Source of the DNA: Nevskia ramosa DSM 11499
GTDB taxonomy: Bacteria; Pseudomonadota; Gammaproteobacteria; Nevskiales; Nevskiaceae
DNA: 64,000 nt
Direction of reading: 5' to 3'
Assembly: GCF_000420645.1 (NCBI RefSeq)
Contig: NZ_ATVI01000007.1
Location: 310,001-374,000, forward strand
The notes beneath the pieces were generated by a model. That model made no database searches and had not been told where the DNA came from. It saw only the letters and a program-made list of their open reading frames with translations. A program made the translations under genes and the position numbers. Of the stretch, positions 20,711 to 28,914 are shown one piece after another (the first letter of the stretch is position 1; every line of letters starts with the position of its first letter).

Positions 20711-21931
20711 TCAGGCCGCAGCGGCTTTCGGCGCTTCGACCAATTTGGCAATGCCCGCTTCCAGGCGACGCAGACCTTCGGCGATATCGGCCTCGCTGAT
20801 CACCAGCGACGGCGCCAGACGCAGCACGTCCGGACCGGCCACCAGCGCCCAGACACCCTGCGCCAGACCAGCGTTGACGATGTCCTTCGAACGCCCCTTC
20901 CAGGCCTCGCTCATCGGCGCACCGATCAGCAGACCCAGACCGCGGCTCGGCGCGAACACGCCGTAGCGGCGGCCGATCGAGTCCAGCCCGTCGCGGATCA
21001 GCTGCGCGCGGTGGGTAACGCCGGCGAGGACCGCCGGATCATTGACGGTGTCGATCACGGCTTCGGCAACGGCGCAGGCCAATGGATTGCCGCCGTAGGT
21101 GGAGCCATGAGTGCCGAACGCCAGCACGTCCGCAGCGGCCTGGGTCGCCAGCATCGCGCCGATCGGAAAGCCGCCGCCAAGACCCTTCGCCGTGGTCAGC
21201 ACGTCCGGCGCAACGCCGTAATGCTGGTAGGCATAAAGGTGACCGCTGCGACCGACGCCGGTCTGCACTTCATCGAAGATCAGCAGCGCCTTGTGCTGGT
21301 CGGCCAGACGACGCGCAGCAGCCATGAACGCCGTGCTGGCCGGCATGATGCCGCCTTCGCCCTGCACCGGCTCCAGCACGATCGCGCAGGTGTTGCTCGA
21401 TACCGCAGCTTCAAGCGCCGCAACATCGTTGAACGGCAGATGACGGATACCGCCGGGAATCGGCTCGAAACCCTGCGTGTACTTGGCCTGACCGCCCACC
21501 GATACCGTGAACAGCGTGCGGCCGTGAAAAGCGTTGTAGAACGCGATGATCTCGTGCTTCGCCGGGTCGATCGCGTTGCCATAGCGACGCGCCAGCTTGA
21601 ACGCGGCCTCGTTGGCTTCGGCGCCGGAATTGCAGAAAAACACGCGATCGGCAAACGTCGCGTCGACCAGTTTCTTCGCCAGGCGCAGCGCCGGCTCGTT
21701 GGTCATCACGTTGGACAGATGCCAGAGCTTGCCGGCCTGTTCGGTCAGCGCGGCGACCAGCTTCGGATGGCAATGCCCGAGCAAGGTCACGGCGATACCA
21801 CCGGCGAAGTCAACGTACTCGCGCCCGGCCTGATCCCACAGGCGGCTACCCTCGCCTCGCACCGGCACGATGTCGGCGGGCTGATAGTTGGGAACCATGA
21901 CCTCGTTGAAGGTCGAGCGAGTGACGTTCAT
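20711..21931 (-). CDS. argD: Acetylornithine/succinylornithine aminotransferase (ArgD/AstC type)
   Basis: PLP-dependent class III aminotransferase of 406 residues, acting in arginine synthesis or catabolism. The ATG at 21931 aligns with family N-termini ([20 protein letters not shown]). Diagnostic segments are [49 protein letters not shown] and [15 protein letters not shown], with the PLP lysine in the last. Several segments read very like E. coli AstC, so whether it works in arg biosynthesis or in arginine succinyltransferase catabolism is open; no other arg or ast genes are in the window. Confidence 0.9.
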   Translation of the reverse strand: MNVTRSTFNEVMVPNYQPADIVPVRGEGSRLWDQAGREYVDFAGGIAVTLLGHCHPKLVAALTEQAGKLWHLSNVMTNEPALRLAKKLVDATFADRVFFCNSGAEANEAAFKLARRYGNAIDPAKHEIIAFYNAFHGRTLFTVSVGGQAKYTQGFEPIPGGIRHLPFNDVAALEAAVSSNTCAIVLEPVQGEGGIMPASTAFMAAARRLADQHKALLIFDEVQTGVGRSGHLYAYQHYGVAPDVLTTAKGLGGGFPIGAMLATQAAADVLAFGTHGSTYGGNPLACAVAEAVIDTVNDPAVLAGVTHRAQLIRDGLDSIGRRYGVFAPSRGLGLLIGAPMSEAWKGRSKDIVNAGLAQGVWALVAGPDVLRLAPSLVISEADIAEGLRRLEAGIAKLVEAPKAAAA

Positions 21932-22056
21932 GTCGTTACCTGCGGGACTGCCGCTGCAATGCTCGTGGAAAATTCCACGGTGCATTTTGCCAGTTCGCGT
22001 CCCCTGCCGACATCGGCGACTGACAACGGCGACGCTATCGTCGCCGAGCGGTGGGC

Positions 22057-22467
22057 TCAGAGCTGGCCTGGCCGGCTCAGTTCACGCACCCGAACGCGGC
22101 CTGCAGCACGACGGCGGACCATGTTGCTGCGCGGTGCACTGCTGCCGGCCGGCACCCGTTCCTTGATCAGCTTGAGCACGCTGCGAGCCACCTGGTCGGC
22201 CATCGTCGGCGTCGATACCGACGCCACCAGCGCTGCACGTTCGGCACCCACTTCGGTCAGCTGCCAGGCTCCGGGACCCGGCGAAATCAGACTTTCTGCC
22301 GAGGTCAGCAGATCGAGCGCCAGATAGAGGTCGGTATGACGCAACCCGGTGGCGCGCCATTCGCTGCGCAGCGCTTCGAGCTCGACCACGGTTTCCTGCT
22401 GTGCATCGAGCGCATTGAGCACATCGTAAAGTGCATATTCAAAAATGCTGTCATCGACTCTGAGCAT
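22057..22467 (-). CDS. Small winged-helix-like protein of unknown function
   Basis: 136 residues. I chose the ATG at 22467 because AAAGGA stands 8 bases upstream; an ATG three codons earlier overlaps that ribosome site. The middle ([20 protein letters not shown] then [15 protein letters not shown]) reads like a helix-turn-helix plus wing, and the tail is very basic ([13 protein letters not shown]), so nucleic-acid binding is plausible. I recognise no named family. It is divergent from the SDR gene at 22775 and separated by a 307-base spacer with several hairpins, so it could regulate that gene. Confidence 0.6.
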   Translation of the reverse strand: MLRVDDSIFEYALYDVLNALDAQQETVVELEALRSEWRATGLRHTDLYLALDLLTSAESLISPGPGAWQLTEVGAERAALVASVSTPTMADQVARSVLKLIKERVPAGSSAPRSNMVRRRAAGRVRVRELSRPGQL

Positions 22468-22774
22468 GACGTTCATCCTTTTTAACTTTTTTGGGGGCCT
22501 TCTGGAGGCGTTACCCGGAGACGGCTGCAATCCGCGTTCCCGGACACCTTGGCCGCCGAATCTGGCGGTAACGACAGGGCCAAACCGACGGATGGGATCT
22601 CGACCTCTAAGCGATCCCATCCCTTTGTTCGGACAAAACCGGTGGAAGTTCCGGTAAAAAGTCCCGGAAGCTGCGATCAGCTCATAAGGTTCTTAGGAAA
22701 TGACTGATTCAACAGTCAGCCCTTTCCCGGAATAAACTTCTCTCTCCTCCCGATTTCTGCTCAGGACCCCTACG
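22468..22774. promoter_or_regulatory. Divergent spacer with four successive inverted repeats
   Basis: No gene is seen in these 307 bases. Four perfect inverted repeats occur in order: CCGCC/GGCGG (22553-22557/22564-22568), GGATGGGATC/GATCCCATCC (22590-22599/22613-22622), TTCCGG/CCGGAA (22649-22654/22664-22669) and TGACTG/CAGTCA (22701-22706/22713-22718). They could be a structured 5' leader of the SDR message, operators, or a small RNA. The first part, near 22490, is T/G-rich and should include the minus-strand promoter. I could not match it to a known riboswitch. Confidence 0.45.
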
Positions 22775-23557
22775 ATGATTCTTGATGGTTCCGTTTCCGC
22801 TGTCGTCACCGGCGGCGCTTCTGGCCTCGGCGAAGCCACCGCCCGCAAGCTCGCCTCGCTCGGCGTCAAGGTTGCGATCTTCGACATGAACGACGTGCGC
22901 GGCGAAGCGCTGGCCGCCGAACTGGGTGGCGTGTTCTGCAAGGTCAACGTGACCTCGGATGCCGATGTCGACGCCGGCTTCGCGAAAGCCCGTGCCGCCC
23001 ACGGCCAGGAACGCATCCTGGTCAACTGTGCCGGCATCGCCACCGCCGCCAAGACCGCCGGCTTCGACAAGAAGACTGGCGAGATCAAGCACTTCGCCCT
23101 CGACCAGTGGGAGAAGACCATCCAGATCAACCTGATCGGCACCTTCCGCTGCATCGCCAAGAGCGCCGCCGGCATGATCACCGGCACGCCGCTGGAACAC
23201 GGCGAGCGCGGCGTCATCATCAACACCGCGTCGGTTGCTGCTCAGGACGGCCAGATCGGCCAGTCCGCCTACTCGGCCTCGAAGGCCGGCGTAGTCGGCA
23301 TGACCCTGCCGATCGCCCGCGATCTGATGAACGACGGCGTGCGCATCAACACCATCCTGCCGGGCATCTTCATGACCCCGATGATGGCGGGCATGCCGCA
23401 GAACGTGCAGGACGCCCTCGCCGCCTCCGTGCCGTTCCCGAAGCGCCTCGGCAACCCGGCCGAGTACGCCAGCCTGGTCGTCGAGATGTGCTCGAACGGC
23501 TACTTCAACGGCGAATGTGTGCGTCTTGATGGCGCCATCCGCATGGCGCCGCGCTGA
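22775..23557 (+). CDS. SDR-family 3-hydroxyacyl-CoA dehydrogenase (HSD10-like)
   Basis: 260-residue classical short-chain dehydrogenase. The cofactor motif is TGGASGLGEATA (residues 10-21), with IFDMND supporting NAD use, and NCAGIA follows. The catalytic serine is in NTASVAAQDGQ and the catalytic YxxxK in AYSASKAG. The length and the insertion GFDKKTGEIKHFALDQWEKT match the type II 3-hydroxyacyl-CoA/17-beta-hydroxysteroid dehydrogenase group. It likely oxidises hydroxyacyl-CoA during beta-oxidation, fitting the fatty-acyl genes later in the window. A strong terminator follows. Confidence 0.88.
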   Translation: MILDGSVSAVVTGGASGLGEATARKLASLGVKVAIFDMNDVRGEALAAELGGVFCKVNVTSDADVDAGFAKARAAHGQERILVNCAGIATAAKTAGFDKKTGEIKHFALDQWEKTIQINLIGTFRCIAKSAAGMITGTPLEHGERGVIINTASVAAQDGQIGQSAYSASKAGVVGMTLPIARDLMNDGVRINTILPGIFMTPMMAGMPQNVQDALAASVPFPKRLGNPAEYASLVVEMCSNGYFNGECVRLDGAIRMAPR

Positions 23558-23592
23558 GGGCTGCGTGACAGACGCCTGATCTTTCTGGCATC

Positions 23593-23628
23593 AAGCCCGC
23601 GAGCGAGCAATCGCTCGCGGGCTTTTTA
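23593..23628 (+). terminator. Intrinsic terminator after the SDR gene
   Basis: AAGCCCGCGAGCGA, loop GCAA, TCGCTCGCGGGCTTTTTAG: a 14-bp near-perfect stem followed by five Ts, 35 bases past the stop codon. Confidence 0.93.
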
Positions 23629-23829
23629 GTTAGAGATGCAAGACCCGTCCTGTTGCGTCCCGCAATATTGTTTTTGTGCGAAGCAGTTGTTGAAACGAAA
23701 ACGCCATCACTGCTCGTCTCCCGCGAACGAGCCTCCAAGAATCCCTGACCGGTTTAACTTTCTCAACATAAGCGCCGCGCACACTGCCGGCACAATGCAT
23801 ACACTTTCTGTCTACCACGGAAGCGCTCC

Positions 23830-24159
23830 ATGCACGCCTTTACCTATCTCGCCGCGATCGTCGTTGGCTTTGGTGCCGGCTGCTCCTGGCGCCGGTGGGC
23901 CATCCGCAATGGGCATCAACGGGCGTTGGTGAATCTGCTGACGCTGCCGAGAATGCTGGAGCTGTCCGGCATCGCGCTGGTCATTGCATTGATTCTGGTG
24001 CCGCTGGATAGCACGCCACCCGTCGAGCCGGAGATGCTGTTTTCCGAGCTTCCGACCGCGGCAACCAGCGTCACGACATCTGCACCGGATGCTGATTTTC
24101 CGCTCGATGCGCCGGAGGACAGCGACGGTATCGACGATCCGGTCGAGGAAGCGGTTTAG
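23830..24159 (+). CDS. Small two-helix membrane protein of unknown function
   Basis: 109 residues from ATG 23830, preceded by GGAAG at 23819-23823. Two hydrophobic helices (about 4-20 and 45-62) are joined by a basic loop (RRWAIRNGHQR), followed by an acidic, unstructured tail of about 45 residues (DAPEDSDGIDDPVEE). By the positive-inside rule the loop should be cytoplasmic and the acidic tail periplasmic. No family is recognised. It opens the accessory stretch 23830-27846. Confidence 0.6.
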   Translation: MHAFTYLAAIVVGFGAGCSWRRWAIRNGHQRALVNLLTLPRMLELSGIALVIALILVPLDSTPPVEPEMLFSELPTAATSVTTSAPDADFPLDAPEDSDGIDDPVEEAV

Positions 24160-24397
24160 GCAGTTCGTACGGGGCGCTCGAAAAGCCGCGAACCAGGCGG
24201 CGACCGAAATCAGCGCCGGCTCTTCACTCTCAGTTCGGCCGAACCATTGGCGTAGCAGTCGCCCGACGAGCTCGCCCGCGATAACCGGATGCCGGACCAC
24301 GTCGGCATAGCGCCTGATGAGCGGCCTTGCGATGATGTCTGACCAGTACTCCGGCCTACACTTCAATCCGGATGACGAACGATCGCTGGAGAAAAGA

Positions 24398-25030
24398 ATG
24401 ATCACCGCTGATTGGTACTTCGACTTCATCTCCCCATATGCCTACTTCGCTTCGCTGAAGCTAGAAGAGCTGTCTACGCGGGCCGAAGTTCGACGTCACC
24501 CGGTTCTTTTTGCCGCCTTGCTGAATCACTGGGGCCAGAAAGGTCCGGCGGAAGTTCCGAAGAAACGCGAGTGGACGTACCGCTGGTGTACCTGGTGGGC
24601 GCAGCAGCAGAACATTCCTTTCTGCATCCCGGTTTGCCACCCGTTCAATCCGGTCCCTTATCTCCGCCTGGCATTCGCCGCCGATTGTTCGCGCGCGGCC
24701 ATCGACACCATCTTCGCTTCGCTCTGGACAACGGGCGCAGATCCTACCGACCCCAAGGTCATTCAGGATCTAGCGGCTCGACTGAACATCGACCCCGCCA
24801 GTCTTGAGCAGCAAAGCATCAAGGACGCCCTGAGGGCGAGCACCAACCAAGCCATCGAGAATGGGGTTTTCGGCGTGCCGAGTTTCGTTATCGACAAGCA
24901 GTTGTTCTGGGGCGCGGATTCCATGCAATTCGTGGATGCCTATCTCGCAGATCCATCCTTGTTCGAATCCTCCGAGATGCGGAAGATCGACGCCTTGCCA
25001 ATAGGCGTGGCGCGCAAGATTCCTCAGTAA
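24398..25030 (+). CDS. DsbA-fold 2-hydroxychromene-2-carboxylate isomerase-like protein
   Basis: 210 residues from ATG 24398, fixed by GGAG at 24388-24391. It has the thioredoxin/GST-kappa fold of the NahD group: the opening DWYFDFISPYAYFASLKLEE carries the catalytic-type serine S12, and the C-terminal VFGVPSFVIDKQLFWGADSM is diagnostic. Such enzymes isomerise glutathione-linked aromatic intermediates in naphthalene-type pathways, but related proteins act elsewhere. No other aromatic-ring genes are adjacent, so the substrate is uncertain. Confidence 0.82.
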   Translation: MITADWYFDFISPYAYFASLKLEELSTRAEVRRHPVLFAALLNHWGQKGPAEVPKKREWTYRWCTWWAQQQNIPFCIPVCHPFNPVPYLRLAFAADCSRAAIDTIFASLWTTGADPTDPKVIQDLAARLNIDPASLEQQSIKDALRASTNQAIENGVFGVPSFVIDKQLFWGADSMQFVDAYLADPSLFESSEMRKIDALPIGVARKIPQ

Positions 25031-25089
25031 ACTCGGCCGGCTTTCCGCGCAAGCTGGCTCAGCGACGCAAAAACGGCCGCGGTGCGGGG

Positions 25090-25103
25090 CTGATGTATAT
25101 CAG
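25090..25103. promoter_or_regulatory. FNR/CRP-family-like dyad
   Basis: CTGATGTATATCAG has a perfect TGAT-N4-ATCA core, close to the FNR/ANR site TTGAT-N4-ATCAA. It lies 111 bases upstream of the methyltransferase start. No such regulator is encoded in the window, so this is a pattern match only. Confidence 0.3.
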
Positions 25104-25138
25104 TGATAAGACTCACGCCAGAGCGTATCCAACAAGCT

Positions 25139-25170
25139 GTTCAACGCGATCGCTTACCTGCGCGTTGAAC
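25139..25170. repeat. 10-bp perfect inverted repeat upstream of the O-methyltransferase gene
   Basis: GTTCAACGCG (25139-25148) and CGCGTTGAAC (25161-25170) flank a 12-base centre. It ends 43 bases before the ATG at 25214 and has no T-tract, so it looks more like an operator or mRNA leader hairpin than a terminator. Confidence 0.5.
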
Positions 25171-25213
25171 CCGGGCGTCAGGCATACCAATACTCCGATC
25201 ACGAGGGATAAGA

Positions 25214-26239
25214 ATGAAAGAACAACTTGATCCATCTCACATCATGCAGACCGCCACTGCATTCTGGGCTTCGAAAGTATTGTTGACCGCGGTGGAACTC
25301 GATCTCTTCACGACCCTCGGTGACGGCCAGCAATCCGCGACGCAACTGGGCCAGGCACTCGGGCTTCATCCTCGCGGCACCTACGATTTCTTCGATGCGC
25401 TGGTGGCCTTGAAATTTCTCGATCGAGATGGAGACGGCCCCGAGGGCCAATACAGAAGTACGCCGGAGACAGCGGCGTTCCTGAACAAGAAGAGTCCCAC
25501 CTACATCGGCGGACTCACGCTGATGCTGAACTCCCGCCTGTTCGGATTCTGGAATCATCTCGGGGCCGCATTGAAGACCGGCAAACCGCAAAACGAAGTC
25601 AAGGACGGCGGCAAGTCGATATTCGAGGCGCTTTACGCCAACCAGGACAGCTTGGGTGAATTTCTCGATGCGATGACCGGCTTCCAGGCCGCGAACTTTG
25701 CATTGCTGGCGCAGAAGTTCGACTTCTCCAGCTACAAGACAGTGGGCGACGTAGGTGGAGCCTTGGCGCTGCTGTCGAGAGTCGTGGGCGCACACCATCA
25801 GCATCTGTCGTTCACCAGTTTCGATCTTCCTCCTGTGGCGCCGCTCGCGCTGAAGCACATCAAGGCGGCCGGTATGGAAAGCCGAATCAAACCGATTGCC
25901 GGAGACTTCTTCAAAGACGATCTGCCGAAGGCAGACGTCATTACGATGGGCAATATCCTGCATGACTGGAATCTCGCGAATAAGAAGATCCTGATCAGGA
26001 AGGCATACGACGCCCTGCCCGACGGCGGTGCTTTCATCGCCATCGAAAACGTGATCGACGACGCCAGGCGCGACAACGCGTTTGGTCTGCTGATGTCGCT
26101 GAACATGCTGATCGAGTTTGGCGATGCCTTCGACTATACGGGCGCCGATTTCAGGAACTGGTGCAGCGAGGCCGGTTTCCGACGGTTCGACATGATTGCT
26201 CTTGCCGGCCCTACCAGCGCGGTGATCGCTTACAAATAA
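25214..26239 (+). CDS. SAM-dependent O-methyltransferase (O-MT family 2)
   Basis: 341 residues. An N-terminal dimerisation winged helix (about 10-85: ATAFWASKVLLTAVELDLF then ATQLGQALGLHPRGTYDFFD) precedes a Rossmann methyltransferase domain. The SAM-binding motif I is DVGGALALLSRVVG (DVGGGxG-like, with A for the third glycine), and GNILHDWN...KKILIRKAYDALPDGG is the family catalytic/hinge region. Such enzymes methylate hydroxyls on aromatic or polyketide metabolites. GAGGGA at 25202-25207 is the ribosome site. It may form an operon with the genes to 27846. Confidence 0.88.
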   Translation: MKEQLDPSHIMQTATAFWASKVLLTAVELDLFTTLGDGQQSATQLGQALGLHPRGTYDFFDALVALKFLDRDGDGPEGQYRSTPETAAFLNKKSPTYIGGLTLMLNSRLFGFWNHLGAALKTGKPQNEVKDGGKSIFEALYANQDSLGEFLDAMTGFQAANFALLAQKFDFSSYKTVGDVGGALALLSRVVGAHHQHLSFTSFDLPPVAPLALKHIKAAGMESRIKPIAGDFFKDDLPKADVITMGNILHDWNLANKKILIRKAYDALPDGGAFIAIENVIDDARRDNAFGLLMSLNMLIEFGDAFDYTGADFRNWCSEAGFRRFDMIALAGPTSAVIAYK

Positions 26240-26337
26240 CCGAGCCAGCAATCAACAAGGACAAAAAAAGCCGACAGCGAGAAGCGGCGAGTGTTGGGTG
26301 CCGGTGCATGCAAATCGCAGCTACACGGGGGAAACCG

Positions 26338-26781
26338 ATGAATGCAGTTGACAGAGGTCGTCAGATTCTTGTCCACGGATTAGTACTGATTCTGGTCGGT
26401 CTGGTATGGGGTCTCGTGGTGCCGCACACGCCCTTTCCACGACTTGCATTGGGCGCTCATATCCAGTTGGTCACGAACGGGATGCTGTTCATTGCGATGG
26501 CGCTGCTTCTCCTGGCGGTTCCCAACAATGTCGGCGTCCGCTCAGCCTCCGTGATGCTGGGGGCAGCCTGCTTGACGTGGATCATGGCGCTCACCGAAGT
26601 CGCCAATGCCTGGTGGGGCACGAGCCAGATTCTTCCCCTGGCGGCGCAGCAGGCCGGTGCAACCGGAGGCGCGATATGGCAGGAACTGGTGGTGAAGCTG
26701 GCCCACATGGGCGCAGGCTTGGCATTGATCCTTGCATGGGCGCTTCTTGTCGCTGGCTTTCTGAGAAAACCTGCGGCTTAG
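26338..26781 (+). CDS. Four-helix membrane protein resembling hydroxylaminobenzene mutase/styrene-oxide isomerase (HabA/StyC-like)
   Basis: 147 residues from ATG 26338, preceded by GGGGGAAA. Four membrane helices are evident. The first half (HGLVLILVGLVWGLVVPHTP, then LALGAHIQLVTNGMLFIAMA) resembles, from memory, the HabA hydroxylaminobenzene mutase pattern of a histidine in helix 1 and HxxxxxNGM in helix 2. Related proteins such as StyC bind haem and rearrange aromatic hydroxylamines or epoxides. Activity here is unproven, and an uncharacterised paralogue is equally possible. Confidence 0.55.
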   Translation: MNAVDRGRQILVHGLVLILVGLVWGLVVPHTPFPRLALGAHIQLVTNGMLFIAMALLLLAVPNNVGVRSASVMLGAACLTWIMALTEVANAWWGTSQILPLAAQQAGATGGAIWQELVVKLAHMGAGLALILAWALLVAGFLRKPAA

Positions 26782-26869
26782 CAACGCGGAATCATTGCGC
26801 CGACCAAGCAGGCGCGCTACTCGGCTTTGCATAGGGACTCGCGGCTCATCGGTTCAGGAGTTCAGTGAC

Positions 26870-27277
26870 ATGGCAGAGAACAAGACCCGGCTTACCGACG
26901 CGAGCGTCGAGCAGTATCTGGCCGCCATCGAAGACGAGGCTCGGCGGAAAGACTGCGCTGCACTGATCAAGATCATGACCAGGGTGACCCAGCAGAAGCC
27001 GAAGATGTGGGGCACCGCCATCGTCGGCTTTGGCATTCTCAAGTACAAATACGAGAGCGGTCGAGAGGGAGAAACCTGCCTGGTCGGTTTCTCGTCAAGG
27101 AAAGGCGACATCAGCATCTACGGAACTGGCAGTGCCCCGCGGCGAGAGGAGCTACTGCCGACGCTCGGGAAGCACAAGACAGGCAAGGGATGTCTTTACG
27201 TTGGCAAGCTCAAGGACGTGGATGTCGCCGTTCTTGAACAACTGATTCTGGATTCCGTCAGAACAAAGATCGGATGA
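26870..27277 (+). CDS. DUF1801 domain protein
   Basis: 135 residues from ATG 26870, set by AGGAG at 26856-26860. The central KMWGTAIVGFGILKYKYESG and FSSRKGDISIYG are the DUF1801 (YdhG-like) core, a small alpha/beta fold of unknown function. The C-terminus (GKGCLYVGKLKDVDVAVLEQ) is also typical. It ends four bases into an alternative start of the cupin gene. No enzymatic role can be read from it. Confidence 0.82.
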   Translation: MAENKTRLTDASVEQYLAAIEDEARRKDCAALIKIMTRVTQQKPKMWGTAIVGFGILKYKYESGREGETCLVGFSSRKGDISIYGTGSAPRREELLPTLGKHKTGKGCLYVGKLKDVDVAVLEQLILDSVRTKIG

Positions 27278-27384
27278 CGATCGCAGGCACCGATGACTCA
27301 GCGCCTGTTTTACTGGATGTGCTTCGTCAAGCCTCAGCCCGCCAAAGCAAACTGGCCATCATGATCCAAAGGATTTCCCCCCTC

Positions 27385-27846
27385 ATGAAATCGCTAGTCT
27401 TGCTGTTGGCCCTCGGTGCGACATCGGCAGCGAATGCGCAGCAATCATCAGGCCCCGTAGCGCTGCATCCTGATGATGTGGCGAAGCTGACCGTTTCGCC
27501 CGGGGTGACGCTGAAGGAGCTTACCGGCCGTGTCGGCGCCCCGGCTGCTCAATCAACGATGGGCAGCGTGGCCTTGTTTCGCCTGGAACCAGGTCGGGCG
27601 AGCGCCTGGAGTCATAACAAGGTCGGCGAAGAATCGTTCTTCATCCTGAAGGGCAAGGGCGAAGTCTGGACGGGGACTCAGGCCCATGCTGTTCGGCCGG
27701 GTTCGTTCATTCTGATTCCGCCGAGCGTCGTTCGCTCCATTCGCGCCAGCAAGGGCGAAGCATTGGAGTTCTACGCGGTGACCACGCCGGCCTGGAGTGC
27801 CGATGACGATGTGCTGGTTCAAGCACCAGAAGGTGCGCCGAAGTAA
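27385..27846 (+). CDS. Secreted cupin-domain protein
   Basis: 153 residues from ATG 27385, chosen because a signal peptide begins there (MKSLVLLLALGATSAANAQQ) and AAAGGA lies upstream; longer in-frame starts at 27274 and 27361 exist. A single cupin barrel is visible: RASAWSHNKVGEESFFILKG then GEVWTG...RPGSFILIPPSVVRSIRA. The metal-binding histidines are only partly conserved (H in WSHNK, E in GEE), so catalysis is uncertain and it may be a binding protein. It is probably periplasmic and converges on the RND operon end. Confidence 0.78.
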   Translation: MKSLVLLLALGATSAANAQQSSGPVALHPDDVAKLTVSPGVTLKELTGRVGAPAAQSTMGSVALFRLEPGRASAWSHNKVGEESFFILKGKGEVWTGTQAHAVRPGSFILIPPSVVRSIRASKGEALEFYAVTTPAWSADDDVLVQAPEGAPK

Positions 27847-27879
27847 GCCGGCGCACATGGTACGAGCCGGCTTCTTCCT

Positions 27880-28911
27880 TCAGCGCCCGCCGATCAACGG
27901 CCCCAGCAGCGCCGGGTCCGGCAGGCTCAGGCCCAAGCGCTTCGCGATCTCGTCGAGCCTGGCGCGGGCGTCCGGTTTCAGCTGCGTCAGCAGCAGGATC
28001 ACCGGGCGGATATCCGGCAGCTGGAACACGGCGCGAATGATGTCGGCGAAGATCGCATCGTCCTGCAGGACAGAGAGATTGATCACCCGCTGCTGTTGAG
28101 CAGGCTCCATGCGAGCGACGATCGGCAGCAGCACGTCCCAGCGACCAATCGCCTGGGTGTTGCGAACGATGGTGTTCAGCGAGGCTTCCGGCAGCGCGCC
28201 AGTGATTGCGGCGAGCTTCTGTTGGAGCCCGACATCGACACCCGAAATCAGCGCCAGCGCTTCGCCCCACAGTTCGGCTGAACCATTGGCGCTGTGTTCG
28301 ACGACACTCTTGAGCCGCTCCGGCGTCAGTCGCTCGACGATGTCGCCGAGTCTCGATGTGTCTTCGGCGAAGAACGCGATGTGCAGCAGCTTGGCGTTGT
28401 CTGGTATCGCTTCGACGACGGCAGGAATGACATCGAGGGCGATCAGATCGATGAAGCGACCCATGGTCACGTATTCGCCACGGGCAGCGAGTTCGCGGGC
28501 GATGGCGATGATCAGATGCTTCGGGAAGCTGCCGATCAGCTCCTGCGCCGAACGCGGATCGAGCTGCATGCAGGTGTCGACCATGAACGGCAGCTTCAGC
28601 TTGCCGGCGATCTCGATCGCCCGCGAGGCCGGCACCAGCCCGCAGACCCGGGCGCAGATCAGCGGACCGATCACTTTCTCGATGATCAGCACCAGGATCG
28701 GGATCGGCAGCAACCGGCTCGCCACCGCCATGTTCTGGAAGCGCTTGCGATCGGCGTCGAACATCGCCGCCGTGGCCTGCTCGCGCAGCGCGCGAATGGT
28801 CTTGGGCTCCAGCTGGCCGAGCCAGGCCAGCGAATCCTCGGCGACGCCGCAGAGCCGCGCCAGCTTGATGATCTCGGCGCGATGCCCGAGTGACAGCGTG
28901 GCCAATGACAT
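27880..28911 (-). CDS. Helical-repeat protein of unknown function, last gene of the RND operon
   Basis: 343 residues, almost entirely helical, with recurring units of about 30-40 residues such as VTMGRFIDLIALDVIPAVVE, RLGDIVERLTPERLKSVVEH and DDAIFADIIRAVFQLPDIRP. The pattern recalls the MgtE N-terminal or HEAT-like superhelix. The stretch LLPIPILVLIIEKVIGPLIC near residue 70 may dip into the membrane. No signal peptide is seen, so it should sit on the cytoplasmic side. It starts 3 bases after the 77-residue gene and may dock on the RND permease. No named family is recognised. Confidence 0.7.
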   Translation of the reverse strand: MSLATLSLGHRAEIIKLARLCGVAEDSLAWLGQLEPKTIRALREQATAAMFDADRKRFQNMAVASRLLPIPILVLIIEKVIGPLICARVCGLVPASRAIEIAGKLKLPFMVDTCMQLDPRSAQELIGSFPKHLIIAIARELAARGEYVTMGRFIDLIALDVIPAVVEAIPDNAKLLHIAFFAEDTSRLGDIVERLTPERLKSVVEHSANGSAELWGEALALISGVDVGLQQKLAAITGALPEASLNTIVRNTQAIGRWDVLLPIVARMEPAQQQRVINLSVLQDDAIFADIIRAVFQLPDIRPVILLLTQLKPDARARLDEIAKRLGLSLPDPALLGPLIGGR

Positions 28912-28914
28912 GCG

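Noticed and set aside
22490-22700. Glycine or ykkC-type riboswitch upstream of the SDR gene
   Set aside because: The spaced motifs of those aptamers are not there; only hairpins are seen.
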